Under the pieces are notes generated by a model. The model was not told the DNA's origin. It did no database searches and saw only the letters and a program-made list of their open reading frames with translations. Of a stretch of 64,000 bases of DNA, positions 28,284-37,720 are shown in pieces (position 1 is the stretch's first letter; every line of letters starts with the position of its first letter). Both the position numbers and the translations under genes were made by a program. Source of the DNA: CAWKDC01 sp964383495 (GTDB taxonomy: Bacteria > Pseudomonadota > Gammaproteobacteria > JABCZS01); the NCBI GenBank assembly GCA_964383495.1, contig CAYLHG010000003.1, forward strand, positions 1-64,000, given 5' to 3'.

Positions 28284-29407
28284 TTTGCGCTCCTCCACGC
28301 CCGAGTGTACCCACCCGGCATTGTCTGTACTAAACCACGTAACTCCAGCTCTGTTAAACGACAGGCCACTTCCTGTGCAGGCAGATTTAGCCGGCTAATT
28401 AATTCATCTACCCCCACGACTCCCATCTCCAAGATCGTCACCATTTCTCGATCTTGCTTATCTAAGTGTGAACAACTTATTCGATTTTGGCCAGTCGTTT
28501 TCCCATTATTGTTTTTATTTTGCTGCAATAACCCAAGTTCCAATAAAATATCTTCAGGTGTTTCAACCAAGGTTGCTCCTTGTTTGATTAAATAATGGCA
28601 TCCTTGCGTCTGGGGGTTTCTCACTGCACCGGGAATCGCAAATACTTCTCGATTCTGCTCAACGGCATGCTTAGCCGTTGTCAATGTGCCACTGCGCAAT
28701 GCAGCCTCCACGACTAGCACACCTTGCGATAATCCGCTGATAATGCGGTTACGCTGAGGGAATAGAGGCGGGGTCGGCTGTGTGCCTAAGGGAAACTCAG
28801 TGATCACGGCTCCTTGAGAAGCTACCATACTGGCTGCTAAGCGACGATGGCGCGCCGGATATATTTCATCTATTCCAGTAGCCATCACCCCTATTGTTGG
28901 AGCGCTCACTTCTAAAGCACCCTGATGCGCACTAGCATCCACACCCACCGCCAAGCCACTGGTGATCGTCAACCCTGCTTGCCCTAATGCTCGAGCAAAA
29001 TCTTCTGCCAATGCAGCGCCCAACGGTGAAGGCTTCCGACTACCCACAATACCAATCTGCAAAGATTGCAACGCAGCTACATTGCCTTGCACGTAAAGCC
29101 CTAAGGGCGGCATGGGAATTTCTTTTAACAAAGCAGGGTACTCAGGCGACCACACCGGCACAAAATGATGTTGGGGGGAAGCGGCCAGCCACGCCTCTAA
29201 ACGCGCACAAAATGAAAGAGAAGGACGAGACAAAGCAGCCATGCGATCTGGCGTTAAACCCAGCGCGGGACCTAATTCAGGCCCTATGTACCACTCGCCG
29301 ACCTTTGCTTCTTCAAAATAATCAATAATAACCCGCGCACGGGTGCGTGCAATATCACTTATCCATGCCCACTGAACGAGGGTCTTATGATTCTGATTGT
29401 ATTCCAT
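28280..29407 (-). CDS. dprA: DNA-processing protein DprA
   Basis: 375 residues. DprA binds incoming single-stranded DNA during natural transformation and loads RecA. The Rossmann-like core is clear (GIVGSRKPSPLGAALAEDFA, then TSGLAVGVDASAHQGAL and PLGTQPTPPLFPQRNRIISG). A C-terminal winged-helix DML1-like domain follows (about residues 305-372). A SAM-like N-terminal region precedes the core. Its presence suggests capacity for DNA uptake recombination. It is divergent from def by 51 bp. Confidence 0.95.
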   Translation of the reverse strand: MEYNQNHKTLVQWAWISDIARTRARVIIDYFEEAKVGEWYIGPELGPALGLTPDRMAALSRPSLSFCARLEAWLAASPQHHFVPVWSPEYPALLKEIPMPPLGLYVQGNVAALQSLQIGIVGSRKPSPLGAALAEDFARALGQAGLTITSGLAVGVDASAHQGALEVSAPTIGVMATGIDEIYPARHRRLAASMVASQGAVITEFPLGTQPTPPLFPQRNRIISGLSQGVLVVEAALRSGTLTTAKHAVEQNREVFAIPGAVRNPQTQGCHYLIKQGATLVETPEDILLELGLLQQNKNNNGKTTGQNRISCSHLDKQDREMVTILEMGVVGVDELISRLNLPAQEVACRLTELELRGLVQTMPGGYTRAWRSAK

Positions 29408-29458
29408 TTATCTTCCTGGTATCCTGCGGAAGAGTAGTATACGGCGAGGTCAAAAATC

Positions 29459-29962
29459 ATGCAACCTTTAGAGGTACTCATTTACCCTGACAAAAGGCTC
29501 TTAACAGCTGCGCGCCCTGTAGAGCAAGTTGATGAGTATGTGCGCAGTATTGCTGAAGGCATGATTGTTACATTGTACAAAGAAGAGGGTGTGGGTCTTG
29601 CTGCCACACAAGTAGGCATTCCACTTCGCATGTTAGCCGTAGATACCACCGAAGAAAAACAAAGTGCACAAATTCTCATTAACCCTGAAATCACTGAGCG
29701 ACACGGTGAAGTGGTAAGTTCTGAAGGTTGTCTTTCATTTCCTGGTTTATATATTGAGGTGCTTCGCGCAGAAAAAATTGTGATTACTGCGACAAATCTT
29801 AATAACCAACCTATACACATAGAAGCAGAAGGATTATTATCACGCTGCTTACAACATGAAGTTGATCATTTAGATGGTGTTGTGTTTATTGATCATCTTT
29901 CGTCACTTAAACGCAGCCGCGCTGAGAAAAAGTTTTTCAAGCAATTGAAGGAACTCTCTTGA
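29459..29962 (+). CDS. def: Peptide deformylase
   Basis: 167 residues. It removes the formyl group from nascent N-terminal Met. All three motifs are present: GVGLAATQ (44-51), EGCLSFP (89-95, metal ligand C91) and HEVDH (133-137, two His ligands and catalytic Glu). It overlaps fmt by 4 nt, pairing the enzymes that add and remove the formyl group. Confidence 0.98.
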   Translation: MQPLEVLIYPDKRLLTAARPVEQVDEYVRSIAEGMIVTLYKEEGVGLAATQVGIPLRMLAVDTTEEKQSAQILINPEITERHGEVVSSEGCLSFPGLYIEVLRAEKIVITATNLNNQPIHIEAEGLLSRCLQHEVDHLDGVVFIDHLSSLKRSRAEKKFFKQLKELS

Positions 29963-30906
29963 AACCTACTCTTGTTTTTGCAGGCACTCCAGATATTGCT
30001 GCTGATGTATTAAATGCGCTCATCCATGCAGGTTACCCTGTGAAAGGTGTGTTCACACAACCCGATCGCCCCGCGGGGCGCGGTAAAATTGATACACCAA
30101 GCCCTGTCAAAACATTAGCGCTTTCAAACAATATTCCTGTCTTTGAACCAGAACGTTTTAACAAAAAAGCACAAGCCTCCTTACAGGAGCTTGCACCAGA
30201 TTATTTAGTTGTTGTTGCTTATGGATTAATATTACCCAAAGCAGCACTCGCTATTCCATGTAAAATGGCGTTAAACATTCATACTTCTTTATTGCCACGT
30301 TATCGCGGCGCTGCACCTGCACAACGTGCATTATTAGAAGGCAACGCCACAACAGGTGTAACGTTAATGCAAATGGATGAAGGGTTAGATACAGGCCCTG
30401 TTTTAATTCAAACAGAAACGATCATTACTGCACATGAAACATCCGGCGAATTAATCCAACGTTTAGTCCATTTAGGCATCGATGCATTGCTACGCTATTT
30501 AAACAATCCTGAAATGTATTTACCTAAACCCCAAACAACCGGTCTTGAGTCTTACGCATCAAAACTAACCGTTGAAGAGGCTGCCATTGATTGGACACAA
30601 AGCGCAAACACAATTGAACACGCTATTAGAGGCTACCAACCTTGGCCGGTCGCCTATACGCAATGGAAAGAATGGCGCGTGCGTGTGCTGAAAGCTACCA
30701 TTGTGCCTTCTTTGGTTACAGCAACTACCTGCGATAACGCGCCAGGCACAATCTTAGCCTTCAGCCCCAAAGGTTTACTCGTCCAAACCGGCGCAGGCGC
30801 TTTATGTCTTCTACAATTACAATTACCTGGTAAAAAGCCGATGGACGTTGCGGCATTATGGAATGGATATGCCAAGCATTTTAAAGTAGGGGAAAAATTT
30901 GAATAA
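29959..30906 (+). CDS. fmt: Methionyl-tRNA formyltransferase
   Basis: 315 residues. It formylates initiator Met-tRNA from 10-formyl-tetrahydrofolate. The N-terminal formyltransferase domain includes LVFAGTPDIAADVL, the catalytic N-I-H-T/S-L-L-P-R-Y-R-G-A-A-P segment, and the C-terminal domain begins near residue 205. The start is a TTG at 29959 overlapping the def stop, with AAGGA just upstream in def. The rsmB (sun) gene that commonly follows fmt is absent here. Confidence 0.96.
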   Translation: MKPTLVFAGTPDIAADVLNALIHAGYPVKGVFTQPDRPAGRGKIDTPSPVKTLALSNNIPVFEPERFNKKAQASLQELAPDYLVVVAYGLILPKAALAIPCKMALNIHTSLLPRYRGAAPAQRALLEGNATTGVTLMQMDEGLDTGPVLIQTETIITAHETSGELIQRLVHLGIDALLRYLNNPEMYLPKPQTTGLESYASKLTVEEAAIDWTQSANTIEHAIRGYQPWPVAYTQWKEWRVRVLKATIVPSLVTATTCDNAPGTILAFSPKGLLVQTGAGALCLLQLQLPGKKPMDVAALWNGYAKHFKVGEKFE

Positions 30907-30927
30907 GCAGAAGGTAGATAAGGCACC

Positions 30928-32301
30928 ATGAAAATTATTATCCTCGGCGCGGGCCAAGTAGGTGGCACACTGGCCGAACACCTGACCTCTGAAGCAAATG
31001 ATATCACCATTGTCGATAGCAACATCAAAATCTTACAAGCCATTGATGAAAAACTTGATGTGCGCGCGATCGTAGGGCATGCATCCCACCCTAGTGTATT
31101 ACGCCGCGCGGGTGCTGAAGATGCAGACATGCTGATCGCTGTCACTAATAATGATGAAACCAATATGCTGGCGTGCCAAATGGCGTACAGTTTATTTAAA
31201 ACACCCATTAAAATTGCGCGCGTGCGTTCTTCAGAATATATGCTCTATCCACAATTATTTGAAAACAAAGCGATTCCCATCGATGTTTTGATCAGCCCTG
31301 AGCAACTTGTCACACGTTACGTGAAACGTTTAATTGAGTTTCCTGGCGCATTACAAGTGCTCGATTTTGCAAACGGCCGAGTACAATGTGTAGCTTTACG
31401 CGCAATAGAAGGTGCGCCACTCGTAGGCCAAGCATTAAAAAATTTACATGTACACATGCCTTCTATTAAAACAAGAGTGGCTGCTATTTTTAGGCAAAAC
31501 ACTTCTATGCCCATTTCCGAAGATACAGTTATTCAAGCCAACGATGAAGTGTTTTTTATTTGTGAATCTTCCGACGTTCGCGAAGTGATAAGCGAATTAC
31601 GGGGCATCACAGCGCCTTATAAACGAATCATGATTGCAGGCGGCGGAAACATCGGCTTTAATTTGGCACACACGCTTGAAAAAAATTATCACATTAAAAT
31701 TATTGATAGAGGGCAACCACGCTGCCGTGTTTTGGCAGAGCAACTCCACAAATCAGTAGTGTTGTGTGGTGATTGTTCCGATAAAAATTTACTTTATAAT
31801 GAGAATATTGAAGAAACAGATGTGTTTTGCGCACTCACCAATGACGATGAAACAAATATCATGTCCGCCACACTTGCAAAACGCATGGGCGCACGTAAAG
31901 TAATGGCATTAATTAATCGCACGGCTTATGTTGATTTAGTTGAGGGCAGTGAAATTGATATTGCTATTTCACCCCAGCAATCTACCATCAGCAGTTTATT
32001 AACACATATTCGCCGCGGTGATATTGTGCAAGTGCATGCGTTGCGCCGTGGTGCTGCTGAAGCCATTGAGGCCATTGCGCATGGCACATTAGAAACATCA
32101 AAAGTAGTTGGTCGCACCATTGAAACATTACCTCTGCCACCAGGAACCATGATCAGTATGTTGGTACGAGGAGATCAAGTCATTCCTGTTGAACCCACTA
32201 CACGCATTGAAGCTGATGATCACGTTATTTTATTTGTCAGCAATAAAAAATATATTGGAGATGTAGAACGTTTGTTCCAAGTCGCCATTAATTTCTTTTA
32301 A
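30928..32301 (+). CDS. trkA: Trk potassium uptake regulatory subunit TrkA
   Basis: 457 residues in the duplicated TrkA layout: two Rossmann NAD-binding domains (GAGQVGGTLAE near residue 6 and IAGGGNIGFNLA near 235), each followed by a TrkA-C domain. It gates the TrkH channel from the cytoplasm. It is 21 bp after fmt and 9 bp before trkH, so the pair is probably cotranscribed with def-fmt. Confidence 0.96.
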   Translation: MKIIILGAGQVGGTLAEHLTSEANDITIVDSNIKILQAIDEKLDVRAIVGHASHPSVLRRAGAEDADMLIAVTNNDETNMLACQMAYSLFKTPIKIARVRSSEYMLYPQLFENKAIPIDVLISPEQLVTRYVKRLIEFPGALQVLDFANGRVQCVALRAIEGAPLVGQALKNLHVHMPSIKTRVAAIFRQNTSMPISEDTVIQANDEVFFICESSDVREVISELRGITAPYKRIMIAGGGNIGFNLAHTLEKNYHIKIIDRGQPRCRVLAEQLHKSVVLCGDCSDKNLLYNENIEETDVFCALTNDDETNIMSATLAKRMGARKVMALINRTAYVDLVEGSEIDIAISPQQSTISSLLTHIRRGDIVQVHALRRGAAEAIEAIAHGTLETSKVVGRTIETLPLPPGTMISMLVRGDQVIPVEPTTRIEADDHVILFVSNKKYIGDVERLFQVAINFF

Positions 32302-32310
32302 GGAGATCCC

Positions 32311-33765
32311 ATGCATTGGGCTGCTATTTTAAAAGTATTAGGATATTTACTCATGTGCTTAAGCATCAGCCACCTTCCACCGATGGCTATTGCGTGGTGG
32401 TATGATGAAGTAGCACTCTACCATCCTTTCTTGATGTCAGGCTTGGCAACATTATTTTCGGGCGTGACGTTATGGTTATTCACACGCAACACATGTGAAG
32501 AACCGCGTAAACGGGATGGTTTTTTAATCGTTGTATTATTTTGGGCTGTACTCAGCTTATTCGGCTCATTGCCATTTATTGTCACAGAAACACCCCATCT
32601 TTCTTTTACTGATGCGGTCTTTGAAACAATTTCAGGGCTCACAACCACAGGAGCAACAGTGATTCGTGGGCTTGATCAGCTACCCAAAGCATTATTATAT
32701 TACCGGCAACAATTACATTTATTAGGTGGTATGGGAATCATCGTATTAGCAGTAGCAGTGCTACCCACATTAGGCGTTGGAGGATTACAATTATTTCGTG
32801 CGGAAACGTCGGGCATGAATAAAGAAAGCAAGCTCACGCCTCGCGTTGCTGAAACCGCAAAAACGCTATGGTTCATTTATATTGGGTTGGTTATTGCATG
32901 TGCATTAAGTTATCGCTTAAATGGCATGTCTGGATTTGACGCCATTTGCTACGCTTTTTCAACTATTTCGACAGGGGGGTTCGCTCCTCACGATAATAAT
33001 TTTGCTTTTTATCCACAAACTTCTCTCAAGATATGGGCTTCTTTATTTATGTTTTTGGGTGGGTTAAATTTTTCATTACATTTTTTAGCATTAAGAAATA
33101 CAAGTTTGATGAGTTATTGGAGAAATGCAGAATTTCGTTTCTTTCTCAAATTACAACTTGGGATTATTTTTATCGTATTTCTCATTTTACTATGGCAAAA
33201 AATCTATCCTCATGCCTTAGAGGCATTCGTAGACACGGTTTTCCATGTTATTTCAATTAGCACTACAACAGGGTTTGTCGCTTCAGATTTTAGTGTTTGG
33301 CCTATGTTTGTTCCAATATTGATCATTCTAGGAGGATTAATAGGCGGCTGTGCAGGCTCAACAGCGGGTGGTGTGAAAGCCCTGCGAATGCTGGTGGTGA
33401 TCAAACAAGCTTCGCGAGAATTGCACCGATTGATTCATCCCAACGGAGAATATATTTTAAAAATTGATAATAAAATGTTGCCTGATAAAGTGATTGATGC
33501 TGTTTGGGGATTTGTAGGTGTTTTTGGCGTATTATTTTGTTTGTTTTTGTTTATCTTAATGTCATGTGGGTTGGATTTTCTATCCGCTTTTGGTGCGGTG
33601 ATTGCGAGCATTGCAAACGTTGGCCCAGGATTAGGTTCTGTATTTTGGGATTACGCAGATTTAAATAACATTGCAAAGTGGACGCTTTCTTTTTCAATGC
33701 TAGTAGGACGTTTAGAAATTTTTGCTGTGATGGTGTTATTAATGCCGGCCTTTTGGAGGCAGTGA
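32311..33765 (+). CDS. trkH: Trk potassium uptake channel TrkH
   Basis: 484 residues. It is a K+-translocating membrane subunit with four M1-P-M2 repeats. Selectivity-filter-like loops are seen at TTTGATV, STGGFAP, TTTGFVASDF and a fourth near NVGPGLG. GCAGSTAGGVKALR is family-typical. AAGGAGA precedes the ATG. Works with TrkA to take up K+. Confidence 0.96.
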   Translation: MHWAAILKVLGYLLMCLSISHLPPMAIAWWYDEVALYHPFLMSGLATLFSGVTLWLFTRNTCEEPRKRDGFLIVVLFWAVLSLFGSLPFIVTETPHLSFTDAVFETISGLTTTGATVIRGLDQLPKALLYYRQQLHLLGGMGIIVLAVAVLPTLGVGGLQLFRAETSGMNKESKLTPRVAETAKTLWFIYIGLVIACALSYRLNGMSGFDAICYAFSTISTGGFAPHDNNFAFYPQTSLKIWASLFMFLGGLNFSLHFLALRNTSLMSYWRNAEFRFFLKLQLGIIFIVFLILLWQKIYPHALEAFVDTVFHVISISTTTGFVASDFSVWPMFVPILIILGGLIGGCAGSTAGGVKALRMLVVIKQASRELHRLIHPNGEYILKIDNKMLPDKVIDAVWGFVGVFGVLFCLFLFILMSCGLDFLSAFGAVIASIANVGPGLGSVFWDYADLNNIAKWTLSFSMLVGRLEIFAVMVLLMPAFWRQ

Positions 33766-33779
33766 ACGCGCCTCTACAC

Positions 33780-34682
33780 TCAATACATTTTTTTGCCGCT
33801 TCGCTTAAATCTTTTATAACTCCACACATATTGATCAGGATAACGCATGATGACTGTTTCTAGTGCTGTATTCATCGCTACCGCAGCAGCGACATCATCA
33901 TCACTGTAAATAGCATCACTCACATCGACACAGTCTGGCTTAAACCCTTCTCCCAGTTTTAACCGCGCTGAATATCCCACCAACACACGCGCCCCTGTTC
34001 GTACAGCTAATTTTGCAGCCAATGTCATGGTTAATGCAGGCACGCCAAAAAAAGGAGCAATCACTCCTCCTGCAGTACTCGGTACTTGATCCGGCAGCAT
34101 GACAACCAATTCATTCCGCTTCAATGCTTTCAACATTTCACGAATACCACCCGCTGTTGCTGGCACTAAATGCGCGCCTGCGCGCTCGCGCGCTTGACGC
34201 ACCACAGTTTCTAATGAAGCCATGCGAAGAGGGCGATACATCATGGTTGCTTGCCCTAATGCAGGCAAAAATCCTAACATGCTTTCCCAGGAACCCATAT
34301 GTGGACTTAACAAAATCACGCCTTTACCGTGTGCACGTGCGGCTTCAAAACGTGCCACAGCGTTTTCGTCGGGTGGAACAATATAATCTGTGATTTTTTG
34401 AACATTCCAAAACCAATGCATTGCATACTCAACCATGGTGATAGTTGTATTGCGTAAACTGTTACGCACTAATTGTTCACGCCATGCTTCGCTTTGCTGC
34501 GGAAAACACAATGCAATATTTTTATGCGATACTTCTCGGAAGCCTGTGGGTAATGCGGCTAATACGCTACCTAATACCCAGCCTATTCGCTGAATCGTTA
34601 ATAAACTGCACCGACTTAACAACCGCAACGCGCCAATCATGGCCGTGGCTCCCCAGACTCGAATGCGTTTTGAAAGACTCAT
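33780..34682 (-). CDS. LpxL/LpxM-family lipid A acyltransferase
   Basis: 300 residues with an N-terminal hydrophobic anchor and the acyltransferase catalytic H-x4-E motif in SPHMGSWE (H128, E133). Later conserved segments include PDQVPSTAGGVIAPFFGVPA and QYVWSYKRFKR, typical of late lipid A acyltransferases. It would add a secondary acyl chain to lipid A at the inner membrane. Which position is acylated cannot be told. It ends 15 bp from convergent trkH. Confidence 0.85.
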   Translation of the reverse strand: MSLSKRIRVWGATAMIGALRLLSRCSLLTIQRIGWVLGSVLAALPTGFREVSHKNIALCFPQQSEAWREQLVRNSLRNTTITMVEYAMHWFWNVQKITDYIVPPDENAVARFEAARAHGKGVILLSPHMGSWESMLGFLPALGQATMMYRPLRMASLETVVRQARERAGAHLVPATAGGIREMLKALKRNELVVMLPDQVPSTAGGVIAPFFGVPALTMTLAAKLAVRTGARVLVGYSARLKLGEGFKPDCVDVSDAIYSDDDVAAAVAMNTALETVIMRYPDQYVWSYKRFKRSGKKMY

Positions 34683-34724
34683 TGCTTAAACCCTGCTGCT
34701 GAAATAGACTGCATTATACCTTAT

Positions 34725-35666
34725 TTATGCAAATGCTTTTAAACTTAATTGCTCTATTATTTGAATTGCTTTTTCATAAGGTTGAGCAGATTCGATTTCA
34801 TAAACCATAGAATTTATAAATTCTTCATAGCGTGATTTCCATAATACACTTTCTTTCAATAACATCAAAGATCGTGTTATCTCTGCAGCAGGGTTGTCTG
34901 AATATTCTGGATGTTGATTTTTAAATTGAGCCGCGTCGTTTTCAATAATGACTTTAGATAATCCATAAAATGCATCACTTATTTTATCAGCTTTTTTAAT
35001 CGAGTTAAGATCATAAACATGCCGGATAAGCGTCTTATCATCAAAATGATATTGACGTTCAATGGCAACCACTCTGCGTGTTAATCCTACCCATTTTTCA
35101 ACAGCTGTTTCATCCACACAAACACACTCTACAGATAAAGATGAAAAAATTTTAGGAATTTTGATTGTTTCTTCAATAATGGTTTGAATATTTAAACTCT
35201 CTGTTCCAAGACGAACGTCTGCTAAAGTAAACTCTAAAAGAAGATGCGGTCTTAAAATATTATTTGTTTCAAACAAAATAGGATAAGTTAACTCAACTCT
35301 TGAATATTTCCCCTCATTCCTCACGGCAAAATCACTAATACTGAGATTTGTTGTTGATAGCAAGGAAAATATTTTTTTTCTAAATTCTTTTAATTCTTTT
35401 AGTAATTTACTTTTACTAAATTTTCTAGCATCCTGTTTTGTACAAATTTTAAAATCAATATCTTCTGACATTCGCTTTACAAGCTTATGTGCCTTTGATA
35501 AGCAAGTCCCTCCGCAAAAAACTAATCGAAAATATTCATTTTCTAATCCTGCAATTGCATGAATAGCTTGTGTGACGTAATAATCTTTTTCAAGGACTGC
35601 TAAAGGCAAATTAATTTGCTGATTAGCAATAGAAACCAACTCATACAACTCTTTTTTATTTAGCAT
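34725..35666 (-). CDS. AbiEii/AbiGii-family nucleotidyltransferase toxin
   Basis: 313 residues. The nucleotidyltransferase motifs are clear: LEKDYYVTQAI near residue 25, GGTCLSK (52-58) and SEDIDF (67-72). AbiEii-type toxins transfer nucleotides (GTP for AbiEii, CTP onto tRNA for MenT-type relatives) and act in bacteriostatic phage defence as part of type IV toxin-antitoxin systems. The start overlaps the upstream antitoxin-like gene by 11 bp, the usual coupling. The toxic activity of this copy is inferred. Confidence 0.85.
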   Translation of the reverse strand: MLNKKELYELVSIANQQINLPLAVLEKDYYVTQAIHAIAGLENEYFRLVFCGGTCLSKAHKLVKRMSEDIDFKICTKQDARKFSKSKLLKELKEFRKKIFSLLSTTNLSISDFAVRNEGKYSRVELTYPILFETNNILRPHLLLEFTLADVRLGTESLNIQTIIEETIKIPKIFSSLSVECVCVDETAVEKWVGLTRRVVAIERQYHFDDKTLIRHVYDLNSIKKADKISDAFYGLSKVIIENDAAQFKNQHPEYSDNPAAEITRSLMLLKESVLWKSRYEEFINSMVYEIESAQPYEKAIQIIEQLSLKAFA

Positions 35667-36084
35667 TGATATTATTCTCGAAAAATAACTTACTATTTTG
35701 GTAACCGATTTGACGTCGGCAACGCTTCTTCAATCTAACAATATTCCGAATCGGAATTTGCGTCGATTTGCCCGTATTATACTCCTCCTCAAGGCTTCCT
35801 GATTCATAAATAATATCTAAACATTTCAAAGCTTCTCTTAATGCTGCATCGATCCCCCCCTTAATAAGCGGTATATCAGAATAGGGGGATAGGTACGCTT
35901 TTGCATATACACCAGCACCTATTCTAACTATTTTTTTCTGCGCAATCAGCCTATCTAAAGCGCGACTTACCTGACGATAAGAGCCAAGATCATTAAAATT
36001 TTGACGCAAAAACACGTTTTCACGAATCGATTTGATGCGCTCCCACACCTTACATCCAATGCTTTCTAAATACTTAACCCGCAT
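35656..36084 (-). CDS. AbiEi-like antitoxin (DUF6088-type winged-helix protein)
   Basis: 142 residues. The N-terminal half carries a winged-helix pattern (SYRQVSRALDRLIAQKKIVRI followed by GAGVYAKA), as in AbiEi-like antitoxins that also repress their own promoter. The C-terminus is basic. Immediate operon position before the nucleotidyltransferase toxin supports the assignment. It is shorter than classic AbiEi and looks like the DUF6088 variant. Confidence 0.75.
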   Translation of the reverse strand: MRVKYLESIGCKVWERIKSIRENVFLRQNFNDLGSYRQVSRALDRLIAQKKIVRIGAGVYAKAYLSPYSDIPLIKGGIDAALREALKCLDIIYESGSLEEEYNTGKSTQIPIRNIVRLKKRCRRQIGYQNSKLFFENNINAK

Positions 36085-36101
36085 ACACCACCGCCAATTA
36101 A

Positions 36102-36155
36102 GGACATATAATTATTATACCACACCCTAAAATAACGTCAATATGGGACATATAA
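36102..36155. promoter_or_regulatory. Direct repeats upstream of the AbiE-like pair (candidate operator)
   Basis: GGACATATAA occurs at 36102-36111 and 36146-36155, exactly 44 bp apart, or about four helical turns. Both lie in the 75 bp before the antitoxin ATG. AbiEi-type antitoxins are known to bind repeats in their own promoter, so these are candidate sites. Confidence 0.45.
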
Positions 36156-36279
36156 ACTCACTAACAGGTTGAATAATAAATTATTTTCATATCTCAAGGG
36201 AAATTTAAAAGCCACAGAAAAGCTTTATGATCGAATGCTATTATCAAGAGACACCCCTCTTCTTTCTCCAAACCTGACC

Positions 36280-36285
36280 TATAAT
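36280..36285 (+). promoter_or_regulatory. TATAAT -10 box upstream of hdeD
   Basis: A consensus TATAAT lies 27 bp before the hdeD ATG, with the AGGAG ribosome-binding site at 36301-36305. The matching -35 region is weak. Confidence 0.4.
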
Positions 36286-36312
36286 TGAATATATATCGCC
36301 AGGAGAATTCCT

Positions 36313-36876
36313 ATGAACCCCATGAATAATGACGAATCCATTATTTCCATGTCACAAGAGGAACTTAAAAGCCATTGGAAAAGCATTATGTTTGAAGGAG
36401 CGTTGTTTACATTTTTAGGCGCCCTTGCACTCATTATTCCCTCTTTATTTTCATTGACATTCGAATTGGTGGTAGGCTGGTTATTCCTGATTGGTGGCGC
36501 CATTCAACTTTACCGCGCCGTGCAATCCAATGCAGCGCCTGGGTTTTGGATGTTTACCTTGTCCGCCTTACTTGCCATGGTTTTTGGTGTATTAATGATC
36601 TTTCATCCTTTAGCAGGCTTAGTTGCACTCACTACTATTATTGCTGTTTTCTTTATAATGGAAGGCATTGTTAAAATTATCTACGCTTTTCAAATTCAAT
36701 CTTTCGCTAGCTGGGGATGGGTACTGGTCAGCGGCATTTGTTCCCTTTTAATTGCCATGTTAGTATTTTCGAACTGGCCAACTAGCAGTGCTTGGTTTAT
36801 TGGCATATTAATTGGCGTTTATTTGATCATCAACGGAGTCGCTTTGATGATGATGTCTTGGCAAGCGCGCCGATGA
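36313..36876 (+). CDS. HdeD family membrane protein
   Basis: 187 residues with six hydrophobic segments in three similar pairs, the HdeD pattern of repeated short membrane units. In E. coli HdeD is tied to acid resistance at high cell density. ALIIPSLFSLTFELVVGWLF and GVLMIFHPLAGL are typical. A terminator follows directly, so it appears monocistronic. Confidence 0.85.
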   Translation: MNPMNNDESIISMSQEELKSHWKSIMFEGALFTFLGALALIIPSLFSLTFELVVGWLFLIGGAIQLYRAVQSNAAPGFWMFTLSALLAMVFGVLMIFHPLAGLVALTTIIAVFFIMEGIVKIIYAFQIQSFASWGWVLVSGICSLLIAMLVFSNWPTSSAWFIGILIGVYLIINGVALMMMSWQARR

Positions 36877-36888
36877 TATTGGAATAAC

Positions 36889-36909
36889 TCCCGCTTTCGC
36901 GGGATTTTT
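36889..36909 (+). terminator. Intrinsic terminator after hdeD
   Basis: TCCCGC (36889-36894) pairs with GCGGGA (36899-36904) around a TTTC loop and is followed by TTTTTATTATT. It serves hdeD and lies just beyond the stop of the convergent DUF502 gene. Confidence 0.8.
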
Positions 36910-36910
36910 A

Positions 36911-37558
36911 TTATTTAACCACTCTATCGTAAGTAATATCTTTCGGTGCAACAGCTCCGCCCGATACAATAAACGTCATGGCTTGATCAAATGTCCAATC
37001 TGTCGGCGTGATCTGATCAACCGGCACAATTTCTAAATACCCTGAAGTTGGGTTCGGCGTGGTTGGCACGTACACCGCTGCTAATTCTCGCCCTGTGTTA
37101 CGGTCAATAAATGTGCGCGTCACTAATCCTACGGTTTTCATTGTAGGGTTGGGGAATTCAATCAATACCACACGCTGTGTTGTTCCCGGGTTTTGTTGTA
37201 ACGCTTCAATCAGTTTTTTAATAGCGTTATAAATCGTCTTCACCAATGGAATACGTTGCATGATCGAATCAACCAATGCTAGGATTTTTTGCCCCAAATA
37301 ACGACTAGCCAATAATCCCAATGTATATAAAATCAAACCGACTAAACCTAACGCAATGAACATATCTAAAACAGGCAGGTCTATCCATCCAGCAAGCCCC
37401 GGGGCGAAAGGTTTCAGTTCGCTCACAATAATGTGCATTAGAGGGCTAGCAATATCTAGAATTAAGCGCAATAAAAATTCCACAATCACGAGTGTGAGCG
37501 CCACAGGAATCACTGTAACTAACCCGATCAAAATATTCTTTTTGACATTAGCATTCAT
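36911..37558 (-). CDS. DUF502 family membrane protein
   Basis: 215 residues. Two N-terminal membrane helices (about 9-30 and 62-85) precede a soluble domain with the family-typical stretch RIPLVKTIYNAIKKLIEAL and YVPTTPNPTSGYL. The function of the family is unknown. It is convergent with hdeD. Upstream lies the MITE-like repeat and then tpx on the other strand. Confidence 0.88.
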   Translation of the reverse strand: MNANVKKNILIGLVTVIPVALTLVIVEFLLRLILDIASPLMHIIVSELKPFAPGLAGWIDLPVLDMFIALGLVGLILYTLGLLASRYLGQKILALVDSIMQRIPLVKTIYNAIKKLIEALQQNPGTTQRVVLIEFPNPTMKTVGLVTRTFIDRNTGRELAAVYVPTTPNPTSGYLEIVPVDQITPTDWTFDQAMTFIVSGGAVAPKDITYDRVVK

Positions 37559-37588
37559 CTGCTATCTCCTGTACACTTACGACATTAC

Positions 37589-37711
37589 CAGGGCTTACGC
37601 AAAACGCGCTTCTCTGCGTTAAAAAGCTCCTCAAAATGCTCACATACAAATCGTATGCTGCGCATTTTTCGTCGCTTTTTGTCTTGCGATCCACGTTTTG
37701 CGGGGGCCCTG
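37589..37711. mobile_element. 123-bp MITE-like palindromic element
   Basis: The termini CAGGGCTTACGCAAAACG (37589-37606) and CGTTTTGCGGGGGCCCTG (37694-37711) are inverted repeats matching at 16 of 18 positions. Internal segments are also roughly symmetric (AAAAAGC...GCTTTTT and AAAATGC...GCATTTT around CATACAAATCGTATG), so the whole element can fold as one long hairpin. There is no coding capacity. This is the shape of a miniature inverted-repeat or REP-like element. Copies elsewhere in the genome would confirm mobility. Confidence 0.55.
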
Positions 37712-37720
37712 TGAACTGAA

